The notes: a model not told the origin generated them from the sequence alone. Shown: positions 1 to 8,569, counted from the stretch's first letter. The stretch: 21,408 bases of DNA from JBGFRR01 sp041695045 (GCA_041695045.1 JBGFRR010000101.1:1-21408), one strand, 5' to 3'. A program made the numbers and translations.

Positions 1-253
1 AACAGGCACTGGTGTCACTATGTTACCTCTGCCACTTGCTCAATCGGAGAACGCTTTCCAACATAGGAATCGGTTCATTCGAAAGATAGATCAAACCGCA
101 GGTTTGATAAAATCCTGCTCAACGGTTTCCGGTGACGTATTGCCCCCCAGAAAGTTATGACTGAAAGGCGATGAAACTCTTTGGTAGGAGCAAGCTCAAG
201 GGGAAGGCGCGTGAAGGCAAAGACGCCGCCGACAAGCAAAGCGTCCTAGAAGC

Positions 254-384
254 TCGGCCGAAAAGTTCAACCACTAAGACACAAAGACTCAAAACTACAC
301 AAAGGTAGACAACATTAAAGCATTTTTCTTTGTGCTTCTTGGTGCCTTGGTGGCTTTGTGGTGAAAGACGGGATTTATCGGCCG
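254..384. repeat. Miniature inverted-repeat element of the CACAAAG type
   Basis: Imperfect inverted arms occupy about 264-306 (rich in ACACAAAG / ACTAAGACAC) and 328-366 (TTTGTGCTTCTTGGTGCC and following). Reverse-complementing the right arm gives a similar CCAC/CACAAAG series. The block is bracketed by two CGGCCG palindromes near 255 and 379. Related CACAAAG-rich intergenic elements are familiar from environmental FCB genomes. No transposase is present, so if mobile it would depend on another element. The borders are estimates. Confidence 0.5.
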
Positions 385-520
385 CACCTCTAAAACATGC
401 TGACAGCGACGGGGCGGTGGAAAAAGTTAGACATTACTTTCAGTTTAATGCCTGTTCAGATGTCATGAATCTATGATCGTTGAAAAGATAAGGATAGCAT
501 GAAACGGAAACAACATGCCA

Positions 521-554
521 TAAAAACAAGAATCCGCCAGAACAAAGGCGGATT
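521..554 (-). terminator. Rho-independent terminator after the Cys-rich peptide ORF
   Basis: Perfect 8-bp arms AATCCGCC (531-538) and GGCGGATT (547-554) enclose an 8-nt loop. Read on the minus strand the stem is followed by CTTGTTTTTA, giving the usual T-rich tail. It lies 27 bp downstream of the stop of the minus-strand ORF at 582, which supports that ORF having been a transcribed gene. Confidence 0.7.
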
Positions 555-581
555 CGAGCAAAGCGGTGTAATTTCAGCATG

Positions 582-857
582 TCACTCTGGGATGACGACA
601 TCGCCGCCGGGGCCACCGCCTGAGCAAGGGCAATTGTACTGGATACTTTGAAATATACCGTTACACAATGTCCCATAACACGAAACGTAAGTCACAGTTT
701 GAACTGAGCCATCCGAGCAAAATACCTGCATTGAACCAATGATACAGCTCCCATTAGATTTACCCTCAAAACTACATTGAATCCAAGACCCGTTCGGACA
801 TGAGAAGCCTTGACTACACCGGCGTACGGGGCAATCTACTGCCATCGCGTTTGGCAT
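582..857 (-). pseudogene. Cys-rich exported peptide, signal sequence missing
   Basis: Recognised as a relative of the two complete Cys-rich peptides in this window by architecture, not by a named family. The reading frame is open to 1019, but only the part from MPNAMA (857) onward looks like such a peptide. It has an A-M-A motif directly before VDC, like a signal-peptidase AxA site, then ten cysteines in pairs and singles, and a Gly-rich end (SGGGPGGDVVIPE). The other two peptides carry a hydrophobic segment before an equivalent AxA. Here the upstream residues are not hydrophobic and overlap a convincing plus-strand membrane-protein frame, so the 5' end seems to have been replaced by recombination near 857-865. 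No ribosome binding site precedes ATG 857 or 845. A terminator follows the stop. If translation starts at 1019 instead, it would be a 145-residue protein without a visible export signal. Confidence 0.5.
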
Positions 858-864
858 TGGAATA

Positions 865-1089
865 ATGCTGCATTCGTTAGGGCTTGTGTTGTTTCTGGGG
901 AGTATTTTAACATACACGATGATATCTGGGCTGGCAATTAAAGACAACCTGGCGAATCTTGCTTTCGCACGGGAGATCATATCAACAGGCTCGAAATTTA
1001 TCGTCTTTTTGATTATCATCTCTGCCGTGGCTGGCGTGTGGAAATTCCAGGCGAAGAGGTCTCCAATTCTTTTACATGAGCGCGGCTAA
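865..1089 (+). CDS. Small two-helix membrane protein, possible DUF2269-like fragment
   Basis: The 74-residue product has two hydrophobic segments (about residues 4-24 and 44-60). The first contains LHSLGLVLFLGSIL and is followed by a polar stretch ending AREIISTG. This arrangement recalls the start of small integral membrane proteins of the DUF2269/CopD-like kind, which are usually about twice as long, so this may be an N-terminal remnant. The frame stays open back to 814 but the residues there look random, and no good ribosome binding site precedes ATG 865. It overlaps the minus-strand Cys-rich ORF head to head, and both cannot be intact genes. The TetR promoter begins 20 bp after its stop. 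Function unknown; the family assignment is from memory. Confidence 0.4.
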   Translation: MLHSLGLVLFLGSILTYTMISGLAIKDNLANLAFAREIISTGSKFIVFLIIISAVAGVWKFQAKRSPILLHERG

Positions 1090-1108
1090 AGATTTTTTCA
1101 TTTTTCCC

Positions 1109-1137
1109 TTGACAGCAATGTATACATTTACTATATT
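1109..1137 (+). promoter_or_regulatory. Sigma70-type promoter with embedded palindrome, upstream of tetR gene
   Basis: TTGACA at 1109-1114, a 17-bp spacer and TATATT at 1132-1137 form a near-consensus promoter. The start codon lies 32 bp past the -10 box. Inside the spacer, 1117-1128, is a perfect 12-bp palindrome AATGTATACATT, which is where an autorepressing TetR protein could bind. Promoter and palindrome are seen directly; operator function is inferred from how TetR regulators usually act. Confidence 0.7.
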
Positions 1138-1169
1138 CTGTTCAGTTACTAAACATCGTTCATCTCACT

Positions 1170-1793
1170 ATGGGTATTGCTGAGCGAAAAGAACGTGACC
1201 GGCAGGAAATGCGTAAGCTCATCCTCCAGACCGCAATGAAACTGTTTCTCGAGCAGGGTTTTGGTAACGTTTCGATTCGCCGGATTGCAGACAAAATTGA
1301 ATACAGCCCGGCAACCATCTATCTTTATTTTAAGGATAAGGATGAAATTCTTTACGCTCTTCATAGCGAGGGATTTGACGAGCTCTTTCGGCAGCAGCAA
1401 GCTATTCTTGCGATAAAGGACCCCGCCGAGAGGCTACGGGCGCACGGGAAGATTTACATTCAGTTCGCCCTTGAGCAGCCGGAGTATTATGATTTAATGT
1501 TCATCATGCACAGCCCGGCAAGGAAGATTAAAGAAGAGGCCCAATGGACGGTCGGTCTGCGATCCTATGAGATGCTGCGCAAAAATGTGCAGGAATGTGT
1601 CGATGCCGGCTATATTAGGAATGTGAACGTGGATGTAGCCACCTTTGCTATGTGGTCACTGGTGCATGGAATTGCCTCGCTCATTATCCGCGAACGCTGC
1701 CCGATGATTCCTCAAGATCAGATTCACGCTGTTGTCAATGGCGTTCTGGATTTCATCAATGCACTGCTTGTGGTGAAAAAGGAATTTGATTAG
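1170..1793 (+). CDS. TetR/AcrR-family transcriptional regulator
   Basis: The 207-residue product has the standard TetR layout. An N-terminal helix-turn-helix domain (about residues 15-62) contains the signature ILQTAMKLF, RRIADKIEYS, TIYLYFKDKDEIL. A helical C-terminal ligand domain (about 80-200) includes MWSLVHGIASLIIR, typical of the WHG/TetR_C_33 group. It would repress nearby genes until a ligand binds. A strong promoter with a palindromic spacer sits just upstream, suggesting autoregulation. The TonB-receptor and dehydrogenase genes follow in the same direction, 104 bp downstream, and are the likely targets. A similar TGTACATT motif precedes the receptor gene. No clear ribosome binding site is seen before ATG 1170. 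The family is certain, the ligand unknown. Confidence 0.93.
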   Translation: MGIAERKERDRQEMRKLILQTAMKLFLEQGFGNVSIRRIADKIEYSPATIYLYFKDKDEILYALHSEGFDELFRQQQAILAIKDPAERLRAHGKIYIQFALEQPEYYDLMFIMHSPARKIKEEAQWTVGLRSYEMLRKNVQECVDAGYIRNVNVDVATFAMWSLVHGIASLIIRERCPMIPQDQIHAVVNGVLDFINALLVVKKEFD

Positions 1794-1828
1794 TAAAATT
1801 TTTGTGCAATTCCTGAACAACGTTTATT

Positions 1829-1852
1829 TTTTGTACATTGTTTGAATATATT
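1829..1852 (+). promoter_or_regulatory. Possible TetR operator and -10 box before the TonB receptor gene
   Basis: The stretch TTTGTACATTG (1830-1840) with palindromic core TGTACA is followed by TATATT at 1847-1852. The TetR promoter shows the similar order TATACATT then TATATT, and both are followed by a short ACTAA(A)CATCG match. This suggests one regulator acts on both promoters. The -35 box here is weak, and the assignment is inference. Confidence 0.3.
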
Positions 1853-1897
1853 AACTAACATCGCAGTGAAACTAATCATAATTCCAGGAGGCTATCT

Positions 1898-4204
1898 ATG
1901 AGCAAAAGATTCACTTTCATACTTTTGATCTTATTGCTTTCTGCGCTTTCCCTCTTTGCGCAGAGCAAACAAAAAATGGGACGGATTGTGGGTACGGTTC
2001 TGGAACTGGCAACCCAGCAACCAATTATCGGAGCGAATGTTACTGTGATCGACACGCAAATGGGCGCGGCAACAGATACTGAAGGAAAATTTTCGATGGT
2101 GAATGTTCCGGTCGGAACCTACACCCTACGGATTTCCTGCATCGGTTTTAAACCGCTTTTTAAGACGGATGTCGTTGTGAGCACAGGCCAGCCAGTGCAA
2201 CTGCATGTACAGCTCGAAGATGCAACGGAGCAGATGGGCGAAGTGGTGGTGACCGGGCCATATTTCTATACGCCGAAAGAGTTGGTCACCAGCACTCATG
2301 GGATCAACTATGAGGAAATCCGCCGGCAGCCGGGAGCGCTTGAAGATGTGAGTCGAATGATTCAGACGATGCCCGGCGTCGTGCCGACCAACGATCAGCG
2401 CAACGATCTGGTGGTGCGGGGCGGAAGTCCTTCCGAGAATTTGACGGTTGTGGACAACGTCGAAGTTCCCAATCTCAGTCATTTTGGAACGCAGGGCGCC
2501 AGCGGCGGCCCCATCAGCATGCTGAATACCGAGTTCATCCGCGAGGCAGATTTCTCCGCTGGCGGCTTTTCTGCACAGCATGGCGACCGTTTGTCTTCCG
2601 TGCTCAACATTCACCTGCGCGAGGGGAATCGAGAAAGCTTGGCTGGCATCTTTGATCTTGGTCTTGCCGGCGCCGGATTCATTGCGGAGGGTCCATTCAA
2701 CAGCCGCGGTTCGTGGATGTTCTCTGCACGACGAAGTTATCTGGATTTGATCATCAAAGACTTCGGCTTGGCCGCGGTGCCCAAATACAGTAACTATCAG
2801 GCAAAGGCGGTGTACAATATTGACAGAAGCAACAAGTTATGGCTCGTGAGTCTCGGCGGTATCGATGATATACACTTTACCGTCGATCAGAACGACAAAG
2901 ACGATCCTTCGCTGCTCGATATAAAGAGCGGCGGCTGGAGAACCGTTTCCGGAATCAACTGGCAGCGGTTGTGGGGAAAAGGCTATGGCACGTTTGTGAT
3001 CTCGGACGCATTGAGCGCGTTTGAACAAGAAGTGTACGACAAGGAACTGCAGAATCAACTCGTGTTCAAAAACCGCTCTACCGAAGGTGAAACGACTTTA
3101 AAATATGATATCGTCCAGCAAATCAAATCCGTCGGCGAGGTGACGGCAGGAATTTCGGGAAAATTCATGCGTAACCGGCTGCGAATAAATTCACCTCTCG
3201 GCAACGAGAATCCGTTTTCCACGGACACAATGCGCGTGCATCAGTTTGGGCTTGATGATTCGTTCACGACCTCACAGGCTGCTGCCTATACGCAGATTTC
3301 AATCACGCCGGTGCCAGGTGTTGACCTCACGCTTGGCGCCCGCTGGGATCATTTTGACTACATCAAGAAAAATGTGATCAGTCCACGCACCGGACTGCGA
3401 TATCAATTGATGGAGAATCTGAGCCTCAACACCTCGTTCGGCATCTTTTATCAATTGCCCCCGTTGGTTTTCCTGCGTGCGGTTCCGCAAAACCAGTCGC
3501 TCGAGCCAATGCGCGCCGATCATTATGTTCTTGGTTTGTCGTATTTCCCGCGGCCAGACGTCAAGGTCACGATTGAGGTGTACAGGAAAAATTACTCGCG
3601 GTACCCGGTGAGCTTGGAGTATCCGACCTATTCGTATGCGAATGATGGCGATCAATATACAATCAACGGAAGGCTGATTCCGCTGGTGAGCGAGGGCGAA
3701 GGGCACGCAACTGGCATGGAGTTTTACGTTCAAAAGAAGCTCAGTGATCATCTGTATGGACAGATCAGCTACTCTTATTCTGCAACGCGTCACGCCGCGC
3801 GAGACGGTGTGCTTCGTCCCGGCAGTTTTGATATTCCTCTCGTGCTGTCAATCGTTGGTGGCTACCGCTTGAATGAAAAGTGGGAATTCTCCAGCAAATT
3901 CACCTATACCTCGGGGCGCCCGTATACGCCGTATAAATTCCCGGAGTCGCGCGATCAAAATCGGCCAATCTATGATTTGCAACAAGTGAATGCCCGGCGT
4001 TCGCCTGCATACAGCCGTCTTGACCTCCGGATGGATCACCGCTCCCATTTTGACGGATGGAATCTGGTCACTTACCTTGAGCTGCAAAATCTTTATAACC
4101 GAAAAAATGTTTTCCAGTACGTGTGGAACCCGAAGACGCGTGAGGTGCAGGCAGTGAATCAGATTGCGTTCTTTGTGGTAGGGGGAATTAAAATAGAGCT
4201 GTGA
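1898..4204 (+). CDS. TonB-dependent outer-membrane receptor with carboxypeptidase-regulatory-like domain
   Basis: The 768-residue protein has a signal peptide (residues 1-21, cleaved near LFAQ). A carboxypeptidase-regulatory-like beta-sandwich follows (about 28-113; GTVLELATQQPIIGANV and GTYTLRISCIGF). The TonB plug domain (about 130-235) contains MPGVVPTNDQRNDLVVRGG, and the rest is a long beta-barrel ending in GGIKIEL. Such receptors take up a bound ligand across the outer membrane using TonB energy. The N-terminal extra domain is typical of Bacteroidota and relatives. No SusD-like partner lies beside it, so it is not a classical glycan-uptake pair. A good ribosome binding site (CAGGAGG) precedes ATG 1898. 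The dehydrogenase gene follows after 45 bp and is probably co-transcribed. The ligand cannot be told from sequence. Confidence 0.92.
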   Translation: MSKRFTFILLILLLSALSLFAQSKQKMGRIVGTVLELATQQPIIGANVTVIDTQMGAATDTEGKFSMVNVPVGTYTLRISCIGFKPLFKTDVVVSTGQPVQLHVQLEDATEQMGEVVVTGPYFYTPKELVTSTHGINYEEIRRQPGALEDVSRMIQTMPGVVPTNDQRNDLVVRGGSPSENLTVVDNVEVPNLSHFGTQGASGGPISMLNTEFIREADFSAGGFSAQHGDRLSSVLNIHLREGNRESLAGIFDLGLAGAGFIAEGPFNSRGSWMFSARRSYLDLIIKDFGLAAVPKYSNYQAKAVYNIDRSNKLWLVSLGGIDDIHFTVDQNDKDDPSLLDIKSGGWRTVSGINWQRLWGKGYGTFVISDALSAFEQEVYDKELQNQLVFKNRSTEGETTLKYDIVQQIKSVGEVTAGISGKFMRNRLRINSPLGNENPFSTDTMRVHQFGLDDSFTTSQAAAYTQISITPVPGVDLTLGARWDHFDYIKKNVISPRTGLRYQLMENLSLNTSFGIFYQLPPLVFLRAVPQNQSLEPMRADHYVLGLSYFPRPDVKVTIEVYRKNYSRYPVSLEYPTYSYANDGDQYTINGRLIPLVSEGEGHATGMEFYVQKKLSDHLYGQISYSYSATRHAARDGVLRPGSFDIPLVLSIVGGYRLNEKWEFSSKFTYTSGRPYTPYKFPESRDQNRPIYDLQQVNARRSPAYSRLDLRMDHRSHFDGWNLVTYLELQNLYNRKNVFQYVWNPKTREVQAVNQIAFFVVGGIKIEL

Positions 4205-4249
4205 GACGAGCAAGTCAAATCTTTACTCAGCCGAATGAGGAGGTAGAAC

Positions 4250-5059
4250 ATGTCCAAACAAAAAGTCGTTCTCGTCACCGGGATTTCTTCAGGTATCGGT
4301 CAATCCATTGCCCAACTGCTGGCTCAACGCGGCTTCACCGTTTGGGGGACAAGTCGCAATCCAACGGGTGTTGAAAAGATGCCTGGCGTCGAGTTATTGT
4401 CCCTGGACGTGCGGTCGGATGAATCGGTAAAAGCTTGCATGGACGCAGTGATGCAGAGGGCGGGACGGCTGGACATCCTTATTAACAACGCTGGCTATCT
4501 ATTGGGAGGTGCTGTTGAAGAAGCTTCATTAGAGGAGGCAAAAGCTCAATTTGAGACGAACTTTTGGGGTGTGGTTAGGATAGTTAATGCGGTGCTACCG
4601 ATCATGCGTCGCCAAGGCAGTGGACAGATCATCAACCTCAGTTCACTGGCCGGATTGGTTTCTGTGCCGTTTCGGGGCTTTTATTCCGCTAGCAAATTTG
4701 CCCTGGAGGGATATACCGAGGCGCTGCGTCACGAGGTCAAGCCATTCAACATCAAAGTTTCAGTGGTAGAACCGGGGTTCATTAAGACCAATTTGGGTCG
4801 TAACCGGCAGGAGGCTGCCAGCCGCATCGGCGACTATGCCCGATGGCGCGAACGAGCCTTGGAAGCAATACGTCAATACGAAGAGAAAGCTCCTGAACCA
4901 ATTCTGGTGGCCGATTGTGTTCTGCGGATAATCCAGAGCAAATCGCCAGCGTTGCGCTATCGTGTTGGTAAAGATGCAACCCTGTTCTTTCGGTTACGAC
5001 GATTTTTGCCGGAGTCTGCATTCGAACAAGGAGTTAGACGAAACTTCAAAATAATTTGA
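4250..5059 (+). CDS. Short-chain dehydrogenase/reductase (classical SDR)
   Basis: A 269-residue NAD(P)-dependent oxidoreductase with every classical SDR landmark. The cofactor motif TGISSGIG is at residues 10-17 and NNAG at 79-82. Asn104 lies in FETNFWG, the catalytic serine is Ser132, Tyr145 and Lys149 form YSASK, and EPG sits at 174-176 before a helix that covers the substrate. It most resembles the 17-beta-hydroxysteroid-dehydrogenase-like subgroup, whose members act on hydroxyl or keto groups of lipophilic molecules; the true substrate is unknown. GAGGAGG lies 7 nt before ATG 4250. It follows the TonB receptor by 45 bp and probably forms one transcript with it under the upstream TetR regulator, which would suit uptake and modification of one compound. 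Confidence 0.93.
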   Translation: MSKQKVVLVTGISSGIGQSIAQLLAQRGFTVWGTSRNPTGVEKMPGVELLSLDVRSDESVKACMDAVMQRAGRLDILINNAGYLLGGAVEEASLEEAKAQFETNFWGVVRIVNAVLPIMRRQGSGQIINLSSLAGLVSVPFRGFYSASKFALEGYTEALRHEVKPFNIKVSVVEPGFIKTNLGRNRQEAASRIGDYARWRERALEAIRQYEEKAPEPILVADCVLRIIQSKSPALRYRVGKDATLFFRLRRFLPESAFEQGVRRNFKII

Positions 5060-5199
5060 CTGCAAGATTCGGATAGATTTTCAGCTCAAACCACAGCCCA
5101 TCAGAAAGATATAAGTCGTATACTTTCGTCGCGGCATAGTGCGTCCACAACGGTATTGGCAGGAATGCCGATGCCGATGAAAAACATCTCCATAACCAA
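5060..5199. other. Convergent gap between dehydrogenase and RND gene
   Basis: This 140-bp stretch separates two genes that end towards each other. I see no clear hairpin with a T-tract for either direction and no ORF of note. Confidence 0.5.
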
Positions 5200-8100
5200 T
5201 CACACCGCTGCTTCTAATTTCTTTCTCCCCATCGCCCAGCGATCGATGTAAGAATACACAATCGGAATTGCAACAATCGTAAAGAGCGTAGAGGCGAGAA
5301 GCCCACCCACTAACGGTGCCGTTAGCGCTCTCACTAACTCCGAACCTGTGCCGAACTCGAACACAAGCGGAATAATCCCAAGCACCGTCGTTGCCGTCGT
5401 CATCAAAATCGGGCGGAGCCGCACACGCATACCTTCCTTGATCGCCCCGATGAGACTCTGGCCTTGCCTTCGCAACGCCGTGATAATGTCCACTGCAATC
5501 ACCGCATTATTGTCCACCGCACCGATCATGATCACAAGGCCAATGAGCGACATCACATTGTAATGCTGTCCCGTCACAGCCATCGCCAAGATTGCTCCAA
5601 TAAACGCGAGCGGACTCGTCAGGAGAATAACAAACGGATAAAGAATCGATTCGTATTGGGCTGCAAGAATCATGTACACGAGAAAGATCGAGAGCAGGAT
5701 GATGATCAAGAGGCTCCGAAATGATTCCTGAATCTCCTCCTTCTCACCTCCAACCGAGATGCTGTATCCCACAGGTAACGACACCTGTTTCGCTGCTCGT
5801 TGAATATCGTCTACAACAGCTCCAATGGACCGCCCGCTCACATTTGCGGCAATGATGACAGCGCGCTGACCATTCTCGCGCCAGATTTCAGCAAAGCCTT
5901 CAGTGTGCTGCCATTTCACGAGTTCACGAAGCGGGACAAACGATGCGGCAACCGTCATCGAAGAAGAAAGAATCCGGTCGATATTCTGCCGTACATCGCC
6001 TGTCGGCTGCACACGAATGGTGATTTTCCTGTCAAAATCGCTTAAGTACGTCGCCTCTTTCCCACGTACCAGGCCCGCAGCGTACTGCGCTACCGCGTAT
6101 ACGGAAAGCCCATACCGAGCGGCTTGCTCGCGGTCGACCACGAGCTGGTACTCCGGGCTCCCTCGCTGCAGCGACGTGCGGACGTCAACCAATCCCGTAA
6201 TATCCTTGAGTCTTTGAGCAAACTCCTCAGCAATCGTATATGCCCGGTCAGAGTCTCGTCCAATCACGCGCACTTTGATGTCATTCGGTTCGGGTCGCAA
6301 GATTTGCTCAAACGTTGTCCCACGGCGTTTGACCGAGAATTCCACTCCTGCAAATGAAGGGCGAATGCTTTCGAGATATTGCCGTACACGCTCGATGACC
6401 TGCTGCGTTGCTGCCTCATCCGTTACCTTGATTTCAAGCTCGGCTTTTTCCATCGAAGCATCAGCGACAGTCCAGAGTGTGCGCTCCTCTGGAATGCCGA
6501 TGACGGCGTAGACTCCCTTAACACCGGGCATTTGCTGAAAGGCAGATTCTACTGTGTGGACAAACTCGGATGTTCCTTCGAGCGTCGTCCCTTTCGGCAT
6601 GTAGACCTGTGCTGAGAATCTGCTCTGGTCGATATCCGGCGCCGGTTCGCTGGGTATGAACCATGCAACTGCAATGCTCGCGCCAAACAGTGCAATGGTC
6701 GCTCCCAGAACCGTCGGTCGATGCTGAAGAGCCCACTGGAGGAACCGATCCAAACTTGCATAACTTGCTGCACTGAAGCGATCTACGAGGCCGTAGAATT
6801 TGGGAGAGACCGACTGAACGGCACTTCTTATCCACGCCATCAAGCTGTTCGAAAGCGTAAGAACGATAACAACGATAAGCCGCAGGGGAAACGTGAGCAC
6901 GTACCAGATTTTCCGCATCACGCCACGCTGAATGCCTCGGTGTCGTTCCGAGTACTGGCCGAGCGTCATCGGACGCCAGGATAACCCGACTTCTCGCGAC
7001 ACCAGAGTCGGCACAATGGTGGCTGCGACGAGCAGGGAGACAAGCAGGGAGATCGTCATCGTCACGCCCATATCGACAAACAATTGGCTCGCAACGCCTT
7101 CAACAAAGATGATGGGGAGAAATATGGCCACGTTTGTGAGCGTAGATGCGGTAAGGGCAAGATTGATCTCCTGTGCACCCTGCAGAGCCGCTTCTACGAT
7201 GCCAAGACCTTTTTCGCGCAGATGAGTGACGTTCTCAACGACGATGATCGCGTTGTTTCCCAACATTCCTATGCCGAGCGCAAGGCCTGTGAGCGAGATA
7301 ATGTTGAGGTTGATACCCAGAAAGTACATCGCCACAAAGGTTGCGAGAATCGAGATAGGGATGGTGAGGCCAATGATAATCGGATACTTCGGGCTCCGCA
7401 GGAAGAAGAAGAGCACCAGAAACGCCAACACCGCGCCGATGATAATGGCTTGCTGGACATCGGTGATGGACTTGGAAATGAACTCGGCCTGGTCGGTAAT
7501 TACGTCGAGCTGGAGGGTAGGATATTCTGTGCGAAGCTGCGTGAGTACAGTGTGAACGCGCTCGGAAACTTCGATCGTATTGGCTCCGGCTTCTTTGCGG
7601 ACCTGCAGGGCGATGATCTCGCTGCCATTGTAGCGTGTGATGCCCGTTCGTTCTTTGAAGGAATCTTCAACCCAGCCGAGGTCGCTGATGGTAATGCTCC
7701 GCCCGAGCTGCGTCTGACCGACGACAACGTTGCGAATTTCCTCAACGTTCGTGAATTCACCGACTGTTCGGAGTGAGTAGCGGAAGAGGCCTCGTTTGAT
7801 CGTGCCGCCGGGCAAATTCAGGTTTGCACTTGCAAGGGCTTGTGAGACTTGATCCAGTGTGAGACCGAACGCTTGCAGTTTTCGTGTGTCGATGTTGACA
7901 TGGATTTCCCGCTCGACTCCACCGAGCACTGAGACTTGCGCCACACCGTTGACCTGTTCGATACGCCTCTTGATAAGTGCACGGGCGGTTTCTTTCAACT
8001 CAACTAATTGTCCACTGCTTTGGGGAACACCCTTGTTACCATGAGACGCTGCGACCTGTTTTACAACCTGAATGCCCCGCAGACGCTCAGACACCGCTAG

Positions 8101-8520
8101 GGTCATAATCGGCTCCGCCGACGGATCAACGCGCAGAATCGTCGGCCGGCCAGCCTCCCGCGGCAGCGAGGCACGGATCTGATCCAACTTCTCGCGCACT
8201 TCGAGCATCGCGAAGTCCATGTTCGTACCCCAGTAAAGCTCCGCATTAATAATGGAAAGCCCCTCACGCGAAACGGAGGAAACTTTTTTTACTCCTGTAA
8301 CCGTGCCGAGTGCAGCTTCAAGAGGTTGGGTGACGGTGTTTTCAACTTCTTCCGGCGAGACGTTGGGATAAGACGTTTGGACCGTGAGCTTGGGGATCTT
8401 AACGCTGGGGAGAAAATCAACGGCTAAGTTTTGAAATGCGATGACACCAAGGAGCACCACGCCTGCGTAGAACATGAGCGTGGTAACCGGGCGGCGTATG
8501 GAGACCGATGGGAGTGACAT
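5200..8520 (-). CDS. RND-family efflux transporter, inner-membrane subunit (AcrB/HAE-like)
   Basis: The 1106-residue protein is a full-length resistance-nodulation-division pump: N-terminal helix with SIRRPVTTLMFY, two large periplasmic porter loops, and twelve predicted helices in two repeats. It would pump substrates out of the inner membrane or periplasm with a fusion protein and a TolC-like channel, neither encoded here. The proton-relay regions are unusual. TM4 reads GMLGNNAIIVVENV, with Asn422-Asn423 where most relatives have one or two Asp, while the matching place in the second half reads GAVDNNAVIAVD, with Asp1003. The expected TM4 charge is thus absent and one appears in the second repeat. 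No Shine-Dalgarno site precedes ATG 8520; the start is fixed by the two 5' copies of this gene at 9867 and 14647, which begin identically. Substrate unknown. Confidence 0.93.
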   Translation of the reverse strand: MSLPSVSIRRPVTTLMFYAGVVLLGVIAFQNLAVDFLPSVKIPKLTVQTSYPNVSPEEVENTVTQPLEAALGTVTGVKKVSSVSREGLSIINAELYWGTNMDFAMLEVREKLDQIRASLPREAGRPTILRVDPSAEPIMTLAVSERLRGIQVVKQVAASHGNKGVPQSSGQLVELKETARALIKRRIEQVNGVAQVSVLGGVEREIHVNIDTRKLQAFGLTLDQVSQALASANLNLPGGTIKRGLFRYSLRTVGEFTNVEEIRNVVVGQTQLGRSITISDLGWVEDSFKERTGITRYNGSEIIALQVRKEAGANTIEVSERVHTVLTQLRTEYPTLQLDVITDQAEFISKSITDVQQAIIIGAVLAFLVLFFFLRSPKYPIIIGLTIPISILATFVAMYFLGINLNIISLTGLALGIGMLGNNAIIVVENVTHLREKGLGIVEAALQGAQEINLALTASTLTNVAIFLPIIFVEGVASQLFVDMGVTMTISLLVSLLVAATIVPTLVSREVGLSWRPMTLGQYSERHRGIQRGVMRKIWYVLTFPLRLIVVIVLTLSNSLMAWIRSAVQSVSPKFYGLVDRFSAASYASLDRFLQWALQHRPTVLGATIALFGASIAVAWFIPSEPAPDIDQSRFSAQVYMPKGTTLEGTSEFVHTVESAFQQMPGVKGVYAVIGIPEERTLWTVADASMEKAELEIKVTDEAATQQVIERVRQYLESIRPSFAGVEFSVKRRGTTFEQILRPEPNDIKVRVIGRDSDRAYTIAEEFAQRLKDITGLVDVRTSLQRGSPEYQLVVDREQAARYGLSVYAVAQYAAGLVRGKEATYLSDFDRKITIRVQPTGDVRQNIDRILSSSMTVAASFVPLRELVKWQHTEGFAEIWRENGQRAVIIAANVSGRSIGAVVDDIQRAAKQVSLPVGYSISVGGEKEEIQESFRSLLIIILLSIFLVYMILAAQYESILYPFVILLTSPLAFIGAILAMAVTGQHYNVMSLIGLVIMIGAVDNNAVIAVDIITALRRQGQSLIGAIKEGMRVRLRPILMTTATTVLGIIPLVFEFGTGSELVRALTAPLVGGLLASTLFTIVAIPIVYSYIDRWAMGRKKLEAAV

Positions 8521-8554
8521 GCAAGAATCTAATCAACGTTGCTTTGCTTCTGAA

Positions 8555-8569
8555 GTCTTAGTTTAAGAC
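8555..8569. repeat. Short perfect inverted repeat upstream of RND gene
   Basis: GTCTTA (8555-8560) and TAAGAC (8564-8569) are perfect arms around GTT. The element lies 35 bp before the RND start codon and 40 bp after the MazF stop. No T-run follows on either strand, so an operator is as likely as a weak terminator. Confidence 0.3.

Larger units (their letters stand above)
1..580. other. Gene-poor left end with repeats and a terminator
   Basis: No convincing protein gene is visible here. A perfect hairpin (arms ATCAAACC and GGTTTGAT, 3-nt loop) lies at 90-108 without a T-tract. A 45-codon plus-strand ORF at 170-307, beginning MKLFGRSKLKGKAREG, is preceded by a weak AAAGG. It runs into the repeat element at about 254 and ends inside it, so if it was ever a gene it is truncated. 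The remainder holds the inverted-repeat element (254-384) and a minus-strand terminator (521-554), both listed separately. Confidence 0.5.

Noticed and set aside
440..676. 78-residue minus-strand ORF
   Set aside because: It covers the terminator hairpin and the end of the Cys-rich frame and shows no domain or start signal.
2126..2614. 162-residue minus-strand ORF, and similar ones at 3299-3793 and 3848-4213
   Set aside because: All are antisense to the TonB-dependent receptor, whose frame is fully explained by its domains.
7084..7776. 230-residue plus-strand ORF
   Set aside because: It is antisense to the RND gene, low in hydrophobic order and rich in Asp/Arg/Glu, as expected from reading an RND gene backwards.
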